40,982 nucleotides of DNA from Spirochaetaceae bacterium (GTDB lineage Bacteria; Spirochaetota; Spirochaetia; SZUA-6; Bin103). The stretch spans positions 1,611 through 42,592 of the forward strand of contig JAPPKD010000225.1 in NCBI GenBank assembly GCA_028820215.1, in the 5' to 3' direction. The notes under the pieces are model-generated. The model saw only the letters and a program-made list of their open reading frames with translations. It was not told the origin of the DNA and did no database searches. Positions 1 through 11,160 of this stretch are shown here, in pieces. The position numbers and the translations under genes are program-made. Numbering within the stretch: the stretch's first letter is position 1; every line of letters begins with the position of its first letter.

Positions 1-85
1 GCCCTGTTGACCGCGCGGCCCTGTTGACCGCGCGGCCCTGTTGACCGCGCGGCCCTGTTGACCGCGCGGCCCGGCTAACCGCGCG
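1..85. repeat. 17-bp tandem repeat, about five copies
   Basis: Four exact copies of a 17-bp unit (gccctgttgaccgcgcg) run from position 1 to 68, followed by a fifth diverged copy at 69-85 in which the centre reads cccggctaacc. The array continues beyond the left edge of the window, so its total size is unknown. No open reading frame uses it here. It lies just upstream of a terminator, so it probably sits at the 3' end of, or behind, a gene outside the window. Confidence 0.95.
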
Positions 86-102
86 GCCCTTCACGCGCCA
101 AG

Positions 103-132
103 GCCCGCTTCTTTCGGGAAGCGGGCTTTTTT
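103..132 (+). terminator. Rho-independent terminator
   Basis: A perfect 9-bp stem (GCCCGCTTC at 103-111, GAAGCGGGC at 118-126) with a 6-nt loop is followed directly by six T residues at 127-132. The T-run is on the right only, so it terminates plus-strand transcription arriving from outside the window. Confidence 0.9.
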
Positions 133-165
133 CGTGCCCGAGTCCGTGCTGTCCGTTCGCGGACG

Positions 166-194
166 TTGTCCCCGGCCCGGCACACCGATAGGAT
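166..194 (+). promoter_or_regulatory. Sigma70-like promoter of the J-domain gene
   Basis: TTGTCC at 166-171 and TAGGAT at 189-194 are separated by 17 bp. Each hexamer matches the sigma70 consensus at four of six positions. The predicted start near 201 would give a leader of about 20 nt containing the GGGAGG ribosome site of the next gene. The same hexamer types recur at other genes in this window, which raises the likelihood. Confidence 0.45.
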
Positions 195-220
195 CGATCC
201 GGCAGGTGGGAGGCACAGGC

Positions 221-655
221 ATGCACGGCTCGGGGATGGATGCGTTCTTCTCTCGCGTCGAGCGGGTCATCAAGACGCTCCTGAAGCCCGACGAGGACTC
301 GGACCGGCGGAGGACGGACGGATTCTACTCTGAGGCGTGGGAGGAGCTGGAGGAGTATCTGCGCACCGGAGCGGAGCGCCCCCGTGGCGGCGACGGCGCA
401 GCCGGCACGGGCGGCGCGGGGGAATCGGCCGGGTACCGGCAACGGCCGCAGGCGGCCGCACAGGACTACCGCAACCTGGAGCTGGAGCCGGGCACCGACT
501 TCGCCACGGTCAAGCAGGCATACCGGCGGCTGATGCGCACCTACCACCCCGACCGCTACGCCGACGATCCGGAGCGGCAACGGGTCGCGACCCAGATCTC
601 CGCGAAGCTCAACGCATCCTTCAACCGCATCCGCGAGGCATCCGAAGCCTCGTAA
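221..655 (+). CDS. Small J-domain (DnaJ-like) co-chaperone
   Basis: A 144-residue protein whose C-terminal half is a J domain: the invariant HPD tripeptide is visible in YHPDRY, preceded by the basic helix II stretch KQAYRRLMRTY and followed by a helix that ends the protein. It lacks the Gly/Phe region, zinc fingers and substrate-binding domain of full DnaJ, so it is a class III J protein that would stimulate DnaK ATPase for a specific client. The N-terminal 75 residues are charged and Gly-rich with no recognisable domain. The ATG at 221 is chosen because GGGAGG lies 7 nt upstream; a GTG at 134 in the same frame would start immediately after the terminator and is unlikely. The gene converges on the ntrC-like gene with an 18-bp gap. 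Confidence 0.85.
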   Translation: MHGSGMDAFFSRVERVIKTLLKPDEDSDRRRTDGFYSEAWEELEEYLRTGAERPRGGDGAAGTGGAGESAGYRQRPQAAAQDYRNLELEPGTDFATVKQAYRRLMRTYHPDRYADDPERQRVATQISAKLNASFNRIREASEAS

Positions 656-673
656 CCGCCGGCCGGGGCCGTC

Positions 674-2097
<1,424 letters not shown>

Positions 2098-2101
<4 letters not shown>

Positions 2102-3261
2102 TTCGCGACCGCCTGATACTCCACCATACGCCGGGCGCGGGGCGAGACCGGAATGCAGACCCGGAACGTCGTACCGGCGCCGGGCCTGGAGGACACTTCG
2201 ATGTCGCCGGCGTGCTCCTTGATGATCTTGTAGGTGAGCGTCAGACCGAGTCCGGACCCGAACTCGCGCGTCGTGAAATACGGTTCGAAGATCTTGTCGG
2301 CGATGTCGTCGGGAATGCCGGTGCCGTTGTCCTGCACGGTGATGCAGATGCGCTCGCCGTCCAGCATCGTGCCCACGGTGAGCGTCCCGCCGGCCGGCAT
2401 CGCCGCCTTGGCGTTCTTGACGATGTTCAGAAGCGCCTCGCGCAGCAGCCGCTCGTCGATATGGGCGGGCGGCAGCCGCGACGCCAGCTTCTCGACGACC
2501 TCGATGCCGCTCGCGCTCAGCTCCGGGCGCAGGAACGCCAGCAGCGGATGCAGGACGTCGTTGATGTCCCCCTCGCGCAACTCCGAGTTCATCGGCCGCA
2601 CGGCGAACAGGAAGTCGACGACGATCTTGTTGAGGCGCTGAATCTCCTCGGTCATCGTGCTCAGGCTCTCGTCGATCTCGGCCGGCACTTCCTGGCCGCC
2701 GCCCAGCGATCGCTGAATGAGCTGCAGGTGGATGCTCATGGACGTGAGCGGGTTGCGGATCTCGTGCGCGACGCCGGCCGCCAGCGTCGTCATCGACGCC
2801 AGGCTCTCTGCCCGCCGCAGCCTCGCCTCTTCCGAGCGGCGCTCGGTGATGTCGTCCACGTGCACGAGGCTGCCGTCGATCCGGCGGTCGCGCACCAGGG
2901 GAACGATGGTGATCTCCAGTGTCGCCGCGTGCGCGCCTTCCAGCGTGAACTCGCCGTCCAGGACCCGGTCGGAGCCGATCAGCGTGTCGCGCAGGAACTC
3001 CGCCACCTGCTCGTCGTCGACGACCTGCCAGACCGCGCGGCCGGTCAGCTCGTCGTCGACGAACGGCAGCATGCGCTCCACCGCCTTGTTGATCAGGCGG
3101 ATGCCGTGCGCCTCGTCGAGGACGATGATGCCGTCGGTCATCGCCTCCAGGACCATGGCCAGCAGGTCGTTCTCGGCCGACAGGCCGCGCAGCAGCGTGC
3201 CGGCCTGCATCGGATCCAGGCGGTCGAGCCGTTCGATCGCCTTCTGGTAGAAGCGGCTCAT
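2098..3261 (-). CDS. NtrB-like soluble sensor histidine kinase
   Basis: A 387-residue kinase with a PAS sensor domain (about 28-140), a HisKA dimerisation domain with the H-box AAGVAHEIRNPL (phospho-accepting H166) and an ATP-binding HATPase_c domain (DNGTGIP, EPYFTT, GSGLGL). No membrane segment or signal peptide is visible, so it acts in the cytoplasm like NtrB. The ATG at 3261 is chosen because it overlaps the TGA of the upstream holB gene in an ATGA; a longer frame extending to 3357 reads through the holB end and has an Arg/His-rich composition typical of an out-of-frame shadow. It is immediately followed by its response regulator. Confidence 0.93.
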
Positions 3262-4439
3262 GTGCGCCTCATCGGCGGTTCGGCGCCGACGGCCATGCCG
3301 CGGGCGATGTCGGCGACGGTGGCCTCGGGGTTCATGTTCATGGTCTTCACCCTCCATGCCGCGTCATCGAGGAACCGGTACCAGCGCTCGATGCGCTGCA
3401 CCTCGGCGACGCGTTCGGGCGACCTGAGCAGGGAACGCAGGTGCTCGGCACAGGACTGCAGGAACGCGAAGCTCTCATCGCGGTCGGCCGGCACGGCGAT
3501 GCCGGCGTCATCCCAGGCGCCGCCGGCCAGGGCAGTATCGCAGAACTGCGCCGCCGCGCGCTGCAGGTCGGCTGCGCCGGCCGCGGATGTGCCAGCCGCT
3601 GCTGTGGCTGCCGCACGCCGGCCGGCCAGGTAGTCGGCCACCGACGCGGCGTCCGCCTCCGGGTCGCCGAACACCTCCGCGATCACGCGGCGCTGCTCGG
3701 CCGCGCTGCGCTCCGCGAACCGGTAGCGGGACAGCCGCGACAGCAGGGTCGGGATCAATGCCTGCGGCGACGGCGCGGTGAAGATGAAGTGCGTGCGGGC
3801 CGGCGGTTCTTCCACCGTGCGCAGCAAGGCGTTGGAGGCCGGCTCCGGCAGCCAGCGCCGTACCTCGACGATGATCACCTTGACGCCGGGGGTCGCCACC
3901 CGCGCCCAGGTCTCGATCGCGCGCACGGCGTTCACGGGCACCGCCTCCAGGTTCGCGCTACGCGCCAGGTCGCCCGCCACCTCCGCCGTGCCGTCGGTGC
4001 GCAGCGCCTCCAGCCGCTCTTCCAGCTCCGCCACGCGCGGGCGCAGCCGTCGCAGCCGCGGCTCGGAGCCGGCCCACAGCAGCTCGTCGAAGCGGCGGGT
4101 CAGGGTGCGCACCGAGCGCACGAACAGCGCCCGCGTCGCGGCCGTGTCGGCCCTGGCGAGCGCCGCCGCGGCGGCGGCGATCTCCGCGGCGAAGTCGCGC
4201 CCTCCCAGCATCAGGACGTGCGGGTCCTGACCCGCCCGGTGGCTCCCGCACGACGGGCAGCGACAGCCCGGCTCGCCGTCCGACCGGCAGTTCAGCACGC
4301 GCCCCAGCTCCAGCGCCGCGGTCAGCTTGCCGGCCGCCGGTGGCCCTTCGAACAGCACCGCCGGCGCCAGTGTTCCCTCCCTCACCGCCCGGCGCAGGCG
4401 GTCGGCGGTGCCTGCGTGGCCGATCAGGTCAGCGAACAT
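3258..4439 (-). CDS. holB: DNA polymerase III delta-prime subunit (clamp-loader AAA+)
   Basis: A 393-residue AAA+ protein of the delta'/gamma family. Walker A is GPPAAGKLT (K38). A four-cysteine zinc module (C51, C59, C61, C64) follows, as in clamp-loader subunits. The family signature NALLRTVEEPP and the sensor-like SRLSRYRF are present. Walker B is degenerate: VIIVEVRRW stands where a D-E-A-D type motif would be. An inserted charged, probably helical stretch lies between about residues 85 and 165. As delta' it would help load the sliding clamp; the degenerate Walker B fits a subunit that does not hydrolyse ATP. It overlaps cvpA by 11 bp upstream and the kinase gene by 4 bp downstream. Confidence 0.85.
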   Translation of the reverse strand: MFADLIGHAGTADRLRRAVREGTLAPAVLFEGPPAAGKLTAALELGRVLNCRSDGEPGCRCPSCGSHRAGQDPHVLMLGGRDFAAEIAAAAAALARADTAATRALFVRSVRTLTRRFDELLWAGSEPRLRRLRPRVAELEERLEALRTDGTAEVAGDLARSANLEAVPVNAVRAIETWARVATPGVKVIIVEVRRWLPEPASNALLRTVEEPPARTHFIFTAPSPQALIPTLLSRLSRYRFAERSAAEQRRVIAEVFGDPEADAASVADYLAGRRAAATAAAGTSAAGAADLQRAAAQFCDTALAGGAWDDAGIAVPADRDESFAFLQSCAEHLRSLLRSPERVAEVQRIERWYRFLDDAAWRVKTMNMNPEATVADIARGMAVGAEPPMRRT

Positions 4440-4992
4440 CGGCTGCGCTCCCGATCGCGGGCGGGCCGATGCCGAGCATCTGCTCGGCGAACTGCGCTGC
4501 CACGCTCGCCTCGAGCAAGCCGGCGGCCTCGGGGAACCACGGCTGAGCGTGCATCCCGGCGATCGCCAGGGCGCCGATCACCGCCCCTTCGGCGACGCCC
4601 AGCGCCAGGCCGAACAGGTGGTCGAGCTGTTGCAGGCGCAGGGTCCGCGATACGCGCTGGAGAATGTGCTCCAGGAGCTTGAGCACCAGGTAGGTGATGA
4701 GGAACAGTACCAGGAAGGCGACCACCTTGTTCCAGAACGATTCACTGCCGGTAGCGACGTCGACGTAGGCGCTGGCCGGCACCACCAGGACGGCGGCCAC
4801 GGCGATGCCGGCGACCACCGCGGCGACGCCGAACGCCTCCGCCACGAAGCCGCGGATCGCGGCGCGGATCGCCAGGATCAGGGTGACCAGGATCAGCACC
4901 ACGTCCAGGGTGCCCAGCCCGGCCAGGACGACGGCCAGCCGGTCCATGAAGACCGGAATCTGATCGCGGAGGTCCTGCAGGAACTCGGTCAT
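4429..4992 (-). CDS. cvpA: CvpA family membrane protein
   Basis: A 187-residue inner-membrane protein with about four hydrophobic segments (around residues 20-45, 52-72, 85-110 and 130-147) and the CvpA-type beginning in which a helix ends in R-x-x-I-R-G-F-V-x-E. Family members are linked to colicin V production, purine-related filament formation and envelope stress, but the biochemical role is unsettled. It lies between murG and holB, an order I recall from spirochaetes. Its upstream 43-bp gap contains the 18-bp repeats described separately. Confidence 0.85.
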   Translation of the reverse strand: MTEFLQDLRDQIPVFMDRLAVVLAGLGTLDVVLILVTLILAIRAAIRGFVAEAFGVAAVVAGIAVAAVLVVPASAYVDVATGSESFWNKVVAFLVLFLITYLVLKLLEHILQRVSRTLRLQQLDHLFGLALGVAEGAVIGALAIAGMHAQPWFPEAAGLLEASVAAQFAEQMLGIGPPAIGSAADVR

Positions 4993-4998
4993 GCCCTC

Positions 4999-5052
4999 AT
5001 CACTCGGTGATCCTCGATCACTCCTTGATCGGCCATCACTCCGTGATCCGGT
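4999..5052. repeat. Three 18-bp tandem repeats with palindromic cores between murG and cvpA
   Basis: Three copies start at 4999, 5017 and 5035, exactly 18 bp apart. Each begins with the near-palindrome ATCACTCnnTGATC (cores CGG, CCT and CCG variants). The last copy includes the murG stop codon and final codons; the others fill the gap before the cvpA start. Each core can form a short hairpin or act as a dyad protein-binding site. Confidence 0.85.
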
Positions 5053-6178
5053 ACTGCAGGCCGGGCAACGCCAGCCCGGCCGCCCGCAGCGTGTGCCGGA
5101 CGACCTCGGCGGTGGCGCCCGGCCGATCCAGCGAGCGTATCGCGGCTGACATGCGGGCGCGGAGCCGATCGTCCGCCAGGCGGCGCGCGCACCGCACCAG
5201 CCCGGACGCGGTCTGCGCGCCGGGCTGCAGGACTAGGGCCGCGCCCGCGTCCGCCAGCAAGCGGGCGTTGACGATCTGTTCGCCCCGGCTCGAGGAACGC
5301 GGCAGCGGCACAAGCACGGCGGCCGTCCCGGTCGCCGCGAACTCGGCAAGGGAAGTCGCCCCGGCTCGACTCACGACGACGTCCGCGGCCGCCAGCACGT
5401 CGGGAAACTCCTCATCGAAGTAGGGCTGCGCGCGGTAGCCCGGGTCGTCCACGGCCTGCCCGCCGTTCTGCCCGCCGGTCTGGTGGACGACCATCCAGTC
5501 GCGCGCCAGCTCCGCCCTTGCTTCGCCGACCATGTGATTCAGCGTTGCCGCGCCCAGGCTGCCTCCGACTACCAGCATGATCCGGGTCCGGTCTCCGACC
5601 CCAAGATACCGCCGCCCGCGCCCCGGGTCGCCCGCGCGCATCTCGGTGCGCACCGGCAAACCCGTGAGCCGGGCGCGCGCGGGCAACGGCAGCGTGGCCG
5701 ACGACGACGGCCAGGACAGCAGCACCCGCCTGGCGACCAGCGAGATGATCCTCGTCGCCAGACCGGCCGTGCTGTCCGACTCGTGGGTGACGACCGGGAT
5801 TCCGAGCAGGGCCGCAGCCGCCGCCGGCGGCACGCTGGCGAAGCCGCCCTTGGCGAACAGCACGCCGGCCCGCTCGCGGCGCAGGATCCGCACCGCGCCC
5901 AGGACGCCCGCGCCGGTGCGTCCGATGTCGGTGACGTTGCGCAGCGAGGCATACCGTCGCAACTTACCAGCGGGGAGCGCATGGAACTCGATGCCGGCCG
6001 CACGCACCAGCCGCGCCTCCAGGGCGCCGTGGGTGCCGAGCCAGAACACGCGCAGGCCGTGCGCGCGCAGCATCCGCGCCACCTCCAGGCCGGGATTGAC
6101 GTGCCCGGCGGTGCCGCCGCCGGCCAGCGCTACCGTAGCGCCCGCTACCGTAGCGGCCGCTACCGTCTCCGCCCGCAT
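5036..6178 (-). CDS. murG: MurG, lipid II-forming GlcNAc transferase
   Basis: A 380-residue glycosyltransferase of the GT-B fold that transfers GlcNAc from UDP-GlcNAc to lipid I at the cytoplasmic face of the membrane. Visible motifs are the N-terminal glycine loop GGGTAGHVNPG (canonically GGGTGGH), VTHESD, a second-domain loop VVGGSLGA, and the donor-site region VVSRAGATSLAEFAA followed by PLPRSSSRGEQIVNA. The ATG at 6178 has a G-rich stretch about 8 nt upstream and gives a length slightly above the usual 350-360. The extra N-terminal residues come from an in-frame 15-bp repeat. It is divergent from the gene starting at 6209, with about 30 bp between the start codons. Confidence 0.93.
   Translation of the reverse strand: MRAETVAAATVAGATVALAGGGTAGHVNPGLEVARMLRAHGLRVFWLGTHGALEARLVRAAGIEFHALPAGKLRRYASLRNVTDIGRTGAGVLGAVRILRRERAGVLFAKGGFASVPPAAAAALLGIPVVTHESDSTAGLATRIISLVARRVLLSWPSSSATLPLPARARLTGLPVRTEMRAGDPGRGRRYLGVGDRTRIMLVVGGSLGAATLNHMVGEARAELARDWMVVHQTGGQNGGQAVDDPGYRAQPYFDEEFPDVLAAADVVVSRAGATSLAEFAATGTAAVLVPLPRSSSRGEQIVNARLLADAGAALVLQPGAQTASGLVRCARRLADDRLRARMSAAIRSLDRPGATAEVVRHTLRAAGLALPGLQYRITE
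6129..6166. repeat. 15-bp repeat with GCTACCGTAGC dyads inside the murG 5' end
   Basis: GCTACCGTAGCG occurs at 6129-6140 and 6144-6155, with a partial copy GCTACCGT at 6159-6166, giving a 15-bp period. GCTAC-C-GTAGC is a perfect 5-bp dyad. On the minus strand the repeats encode ATVA-type repeats at MurG residues about 5-17, just before the glycine loop. Confidence 0.85.
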
Positions 6179-6208
6179 CGTCCGTTCCCCCACCGCCGCC
6201 CGCGCCGA

Positions 6209-7057
6209 GTGCTTCTGGGCACGGCGCTGTGCCTGCTGCTGCCGGCCGTCATCGGGGCGGACCCGGCCTCGGCGTGTCTCCCGTCGGGCCGGATGGTCGC
6301 CGACGACGGACGGGAGTTCCCCGCCGTGCAGCGCGCGGATGGCGCGCTCGCCTGCATGCCGGCCGACACCGCGCTCGGCCGGGAAGTGCACGAACGGTTC
6401 GCCGCGCTCCTCCCCAGCCATGCGTTCGAGACCCGTGGCGAGCTGCCGGCCAACGGCGCCACGACCGCCGACCTGTACGAGGCGCTGCACGCGATCAGCA
6501 CCCTGCAGGGCATCCGGTACTTCTCGGTCCTGCACCGGGGCGAGCGGGTGCTGTTCAAGACCGCGCATGCCATCGACACCCACGGCGCCGCCCTGGCCGA
6601 CCCGGTCCCGGCGGCCGGCGGCCACGGCATCGCGTACGCCCTGGTCGACGACGCCTCGTTCGGCCGGGCGCCATACCGGCTGGAGTACCGCACCGCCGAC
6701 GACGCCATCCTGCTCATCGTCAGCAACCCGTTGCCGCTCACCGTCCTGAGAATTCCCCTGATCGACTCCGACCGGCTACTGATCGCGCTGCTGATCGCCT
6801 CCGCCGGTTCCGCCGGCACCGGGCACGCCGCCGCGGACCCGGAAGCCGGCGGCACCGGGGCGTGGACGGTGTACGGACTGGTAGCCGCGCAGGCGCGGCA
6901 GGGATCGTTCCTCAAGAGCTTCGTGGAGGCGTCGCTGCGCAGCCGCCTGGCCGCCATGCAGGACTGGATCGTCGCCAGGGCGGCCGCGGTCGCCCGGCCG
7001 GGGAGCGGCACCGGCTCAGAGGCCGGCGCCGGCGGCGCCGGCGCCGCGCAAGGCTAG
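6209..7057 (+). CDS. Secreted DUF6675-like protein
   Basis: A 282-residue protein starting at GTG 6209 with a hydrophobic leader (LLGTALCLLLPAVIGA) that ends in a plausible signal-peptidase site near ADPASA. The core contains DLYEALHAISTLQGIRYFS, a pattern I associate with DUF6675, a family known to me from spirochaetes. The end contains FLKSFVEASLRSRLAAMQDW, also like that family. It is probably exported to the periplasm or anchored at the membrane; function unknown. The start is uncertain because no ribosome site is clear. It interrupts an otherwise minus-strand block and its 3' end overlaps the DUF445 gene by 42 bp tail to tail. The last residues are Gly/Ala-rich, which may be an extension permitted by the overlap. 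Confidence 0.7.
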   Translation: MLLGTALCLLLPAVIGADPASACLPSGRMVADDGREFPAVQRADGALACMPADTALGREVHERFAALLPSHAFETRGELPANGATTADLYEALHAISTLQGIRYFSVLHRGERVLFKTAHAIDTHGAALADPVPAAGGHGIAYALVDDASFGRAPYRLEYRTADDAILLIVSNPLPLTVLRIPLIDSDRLLIALLIASAGSAGTGHAAADPEAGGTGAWTVYGLVAAQARQGSFLKSFVEASLRSRLAAMQDWIVARAAAVARPGSGTGSEAGAGGAGAAQG

Positions 7058-8581
7058 CTGCGACAGCCCGATCAGCGATCCGATCAACGCGCCGAACAGG
7101 TTGATCCACTTCAGGTGCCTGGCGATGACGGTCAGCAGGATGCGCTCCACGTCGCGCACCTCCAGGCGATCGATCCGATCGATCACCAGCCGCTCCACGT
7201 CCAGCGCGGCCACCATCGCCGGGACCTGCTCCACCAGCAGGCGCTCCGCGCGGCTGGCGACGGCGTCGTCCAGGGCGGCCTTGGCGCCCGCGTCGAGGGC
7301 GAGCAGCTCCGCCAGGGTCACGTCCCCGGAGTCGGCCAGCCGGTCGATGGCGCCCGCGATCTGCGCCGCGACCGACCGGGCGGTCCGCTCGTCGGACAGG
7401 TAGCGCAGCAACCGTTGCGAGATCTCGTCCACCGTATCGCTCGCCGACACGCCGAGGAAGCGGGCCGCGAGCTCGGCGATCGGCGTCTGTCCGTGCTCCT
7501 CCAGGAACCGCTGCAGCACGGCGTCGATCAGCGCGGCGACCGGTCCCGAGGCCACGGCGCCCCAGAGCTCGCCGATCCGCTGCTCGGCCGCATCCGGGAG
7601 CACGTCGGCCAGCGGCCGCTCGCCGGCCGATGCCAGCCACTCGCGGAGCGACTCCTGCATGTGCGCCACCACCTCCGGATCGTCAGCGGTGTGCTCCAGT
7701 TGGCGCAGCGCGTCTTCGACGATCTCCGGCATGCGTTCGGCGAGCGTGCGGTCGTACTGAGCGGCCCCGATGAACAGCTTCTGCATCAGGTTGAGCCGAT
7801 CCAGGATGTCGCGCAGCAGCAGCCTCCCGCGCGTCTCCAGCTCGCCGCGCATGGCGGGCCGCCGCAACCATCGGACCAGCTCGCGCATCAGCGTCGGCAC
7901 GATCGCAGGCAGCATGGCGGCCACGCGCTCCGCGGCGGCCGGCGGCAGCAGATCGCCCACCGTCGCCTGCGGCCGCTCGGCGACGCCTGAGACGGCGCGG
8001 CCGATGTGCCGTCCCACCTCCGGCTCGGCCAGCCTCGGAACGAGTCGGCCGCTCACGAAGGCCGACAGCGTCAGATCATCCGCCACCTCGCTCAGGCGCT
8101 TGCCGCCGGCGCTCTCCACCGCGCGCCCGACCAGTCCCCGCAGCGCGTAGATGAAGCCGCGCGAGCCGAACAGCCGGTGCAGCAGCGCCGCAAGCCCGTG
8201 CTCGATCTGCGGCCGAGCGCCCTGCACCGCGCCCGCCAGCTTCCGCACCGGCATGGCGAGCAGCTCACCCGAGAGTGACGCAAGCTGAACGCGCAGGCGC
8301 GCGGTGAACTCGGGCCGTTGCAGATGAGCGCGGATCGCGTCCGGCGTGAGCAGCTCACGCGACACCACGCTGGCGATGCTCCGCGCGAGCTGTCCCCGCT
8401 GACGGGGGATCACGCCCGGTGTCAGCGGCACCGGGATGCCGAGGACGCGCTTGCGGGTCAGCGGTCGAAAGAGCATCCGGATCGCCACGAAGTTCGTCGC
8501 GTAGCCGATAGCCGCACCCATGAGCGGCGGCACCGCCCAGATGCGAAGCCAGGCGACGACCTCATCGAACGGAATGTTCAA
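7016..8581 (-). CDS. DUF445 family membrane protein
   Basis: A 521-residue protein that begins with a membrane helix containing the family pattern GAAIGYATNFVAIRMLFRP, followed by GIPVPLTPGVIPRQRG, then a long helical region rich in repeats of charged and Leu residues, and ends with a second membrane segment (LIGSLIGLSQLAL). DUF445 proteins are predicted envelope proteins of unknown role. The start is a TTG at 8581: it overlaps the TGA of the upstream gene (TTGA) and has GGAAG six bases upstream, while internal ATG codons would cut into the first membrane helix. It overlaps 6209-7057 at its 3' end. Confidence 0.8.
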   Translation of the reverse strand: MNIPFDEVVAWLRIWAVPPLMGAAIGYATNFVAIRMLFRPLTRKRVLGIPVPLTPGVIPRQRGQLARSIASVVSRELLTPDAIRAHLQRPEFTARLRVQLASLSGELLAMPVRKLAGAVQGARPQIEHGLAALLHRLFGSRGFIYALRGLVGRAVESAGGKRLSEVADDLTLSAFVSGRLVPRLAEPEVGRHIGRAVSGVAERPQATVGDLLPPAAAERVAAMLPAIVPTLMRELVRWLRRPAMRGELETRGRLLLRDILDRLNLMQKLFIGAAQYDRTLAERMPEIVEDALRQLEHTADDPEVVAHMQESLREWLASAGERPLADVLPDAAEQRIGELWGAVASGPVAALIDAVLQRFLEEHGQTPIAELAARFLGVSASDTVDEISQRLLRYLSDERTARSVAAQIAGAIDRLADSGDVTLAELLALDAGAKAALDDAVASRAERLLVEQVPAMVAALDVERLVIDRIDRLEVRDVERILLTVIARHLKWINLFGALIGSLIGLSQLALRGAGAAGAGL

Positions 8582-8993
8582 CGATCGCTTCCGGCAGAGC
8601 CCGTCTCCGCGTGCGCACTCCCCTCGTTGAGGCCGGACGCCTCGGTGAGGCCGGGCACCTCGGTGAGGAAGGCCCCGAACGTCCAGCCGCGCAGGCCGTT
8701 GTGGTTGATCTGGTACCAGTAATCGGTCTGCCCGTCGATCTCCATCGCATCGGGCGTCCGCGCGAGGATCTCCACGCGGGCTCCCTCCGTCAGCGACAGC
8801 AGGATGCGGCCGCTCTGATCCGGCTGCTCCCGCAGCCGCAGGCCGTCCACGTCGACCACCGCCCATCGGGTGGACATCGCCAGCACCGGCGTCGGCGGCA
8901 GCACCAGCGCCGGCTCGATCTTCGGCGATCCGCACGCGCCGAGCCCGAGGGTCAGAGACAACAGCAACGCCGCCACGCCCGCCGGGCGCATCC

Positions 8994-8997
<4 letters not shown>
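8578..8997 (-). CDS. Lipoprotein with bacterial SH3 domain
   Basis: A 139-residue protein with a basic, hydrophobic signal peptide and lipobox LGAC (Cys22), so it is likely a membrane-anchored lipoprotein. Residues about 45-115 look like an SH3b domain (GLRLREQPDQSGRIL, a turn at EGARVEIL, then WYQINHNGLRGWTFGAFL). SH3b domains bind peptidoglycan or peptides. Its ATG overlaps the uvrB stop and its stop overlaps the DUF445 start, 4 bp in each case, which suggests coupled expression and perhaps a shared envelope role with DUF445. Confidence 0.82.
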
Positions 8998-11057
<2,060 letters not shown>

Positions 11058-11160
11058 CGGGAGCGTTCGCTCAACGTGACGAATTTCCGCCGCTCGCAGG
11101 GGTAGGGCGCGCCTCTACTCAGGCGATCGTTACTCACGAGAGCGCTCACTTAACGTGACC
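11058..11160 (-). repeat. Duplicated htrA 3'-end segment upstream of uvrB
   Basis: Read on the minus strand, the last htrA codons for VTLSERSR (about 11139-11162) recur in the gap before uvrB (about 11057-11080), where another frame also reads VTLSERSR and then stops in the TGA that overlaps the uvrB GTG. The two copies differ at five bases, all at third codon positions. Both contain a GAGCG/CGCTC dyad. The copy near uvrB has no start codon of its own and is not called as a gene. Confidence 0.6.

Noticed and set aside
1..85. CRISPR array
   Set aside because: The 17-bp units are directly adjacent without spacers, so it is a simple tandem repeat.
6160..7011. Minus-strand frame opposite the DUF6675-like gene
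   Set aside because: Ser/Arg/Ala-rich composition and no pattern of secondary structure, while the plus strand has a signal peptide and a recognisable core.
11058..11129. SOS (LexA) box before uvrB
   Set aside because: The GAGCG-AA-CGCTC dyad resembles parts of a LexA site but does not match any known consensus, and it is shared with the htrA end.
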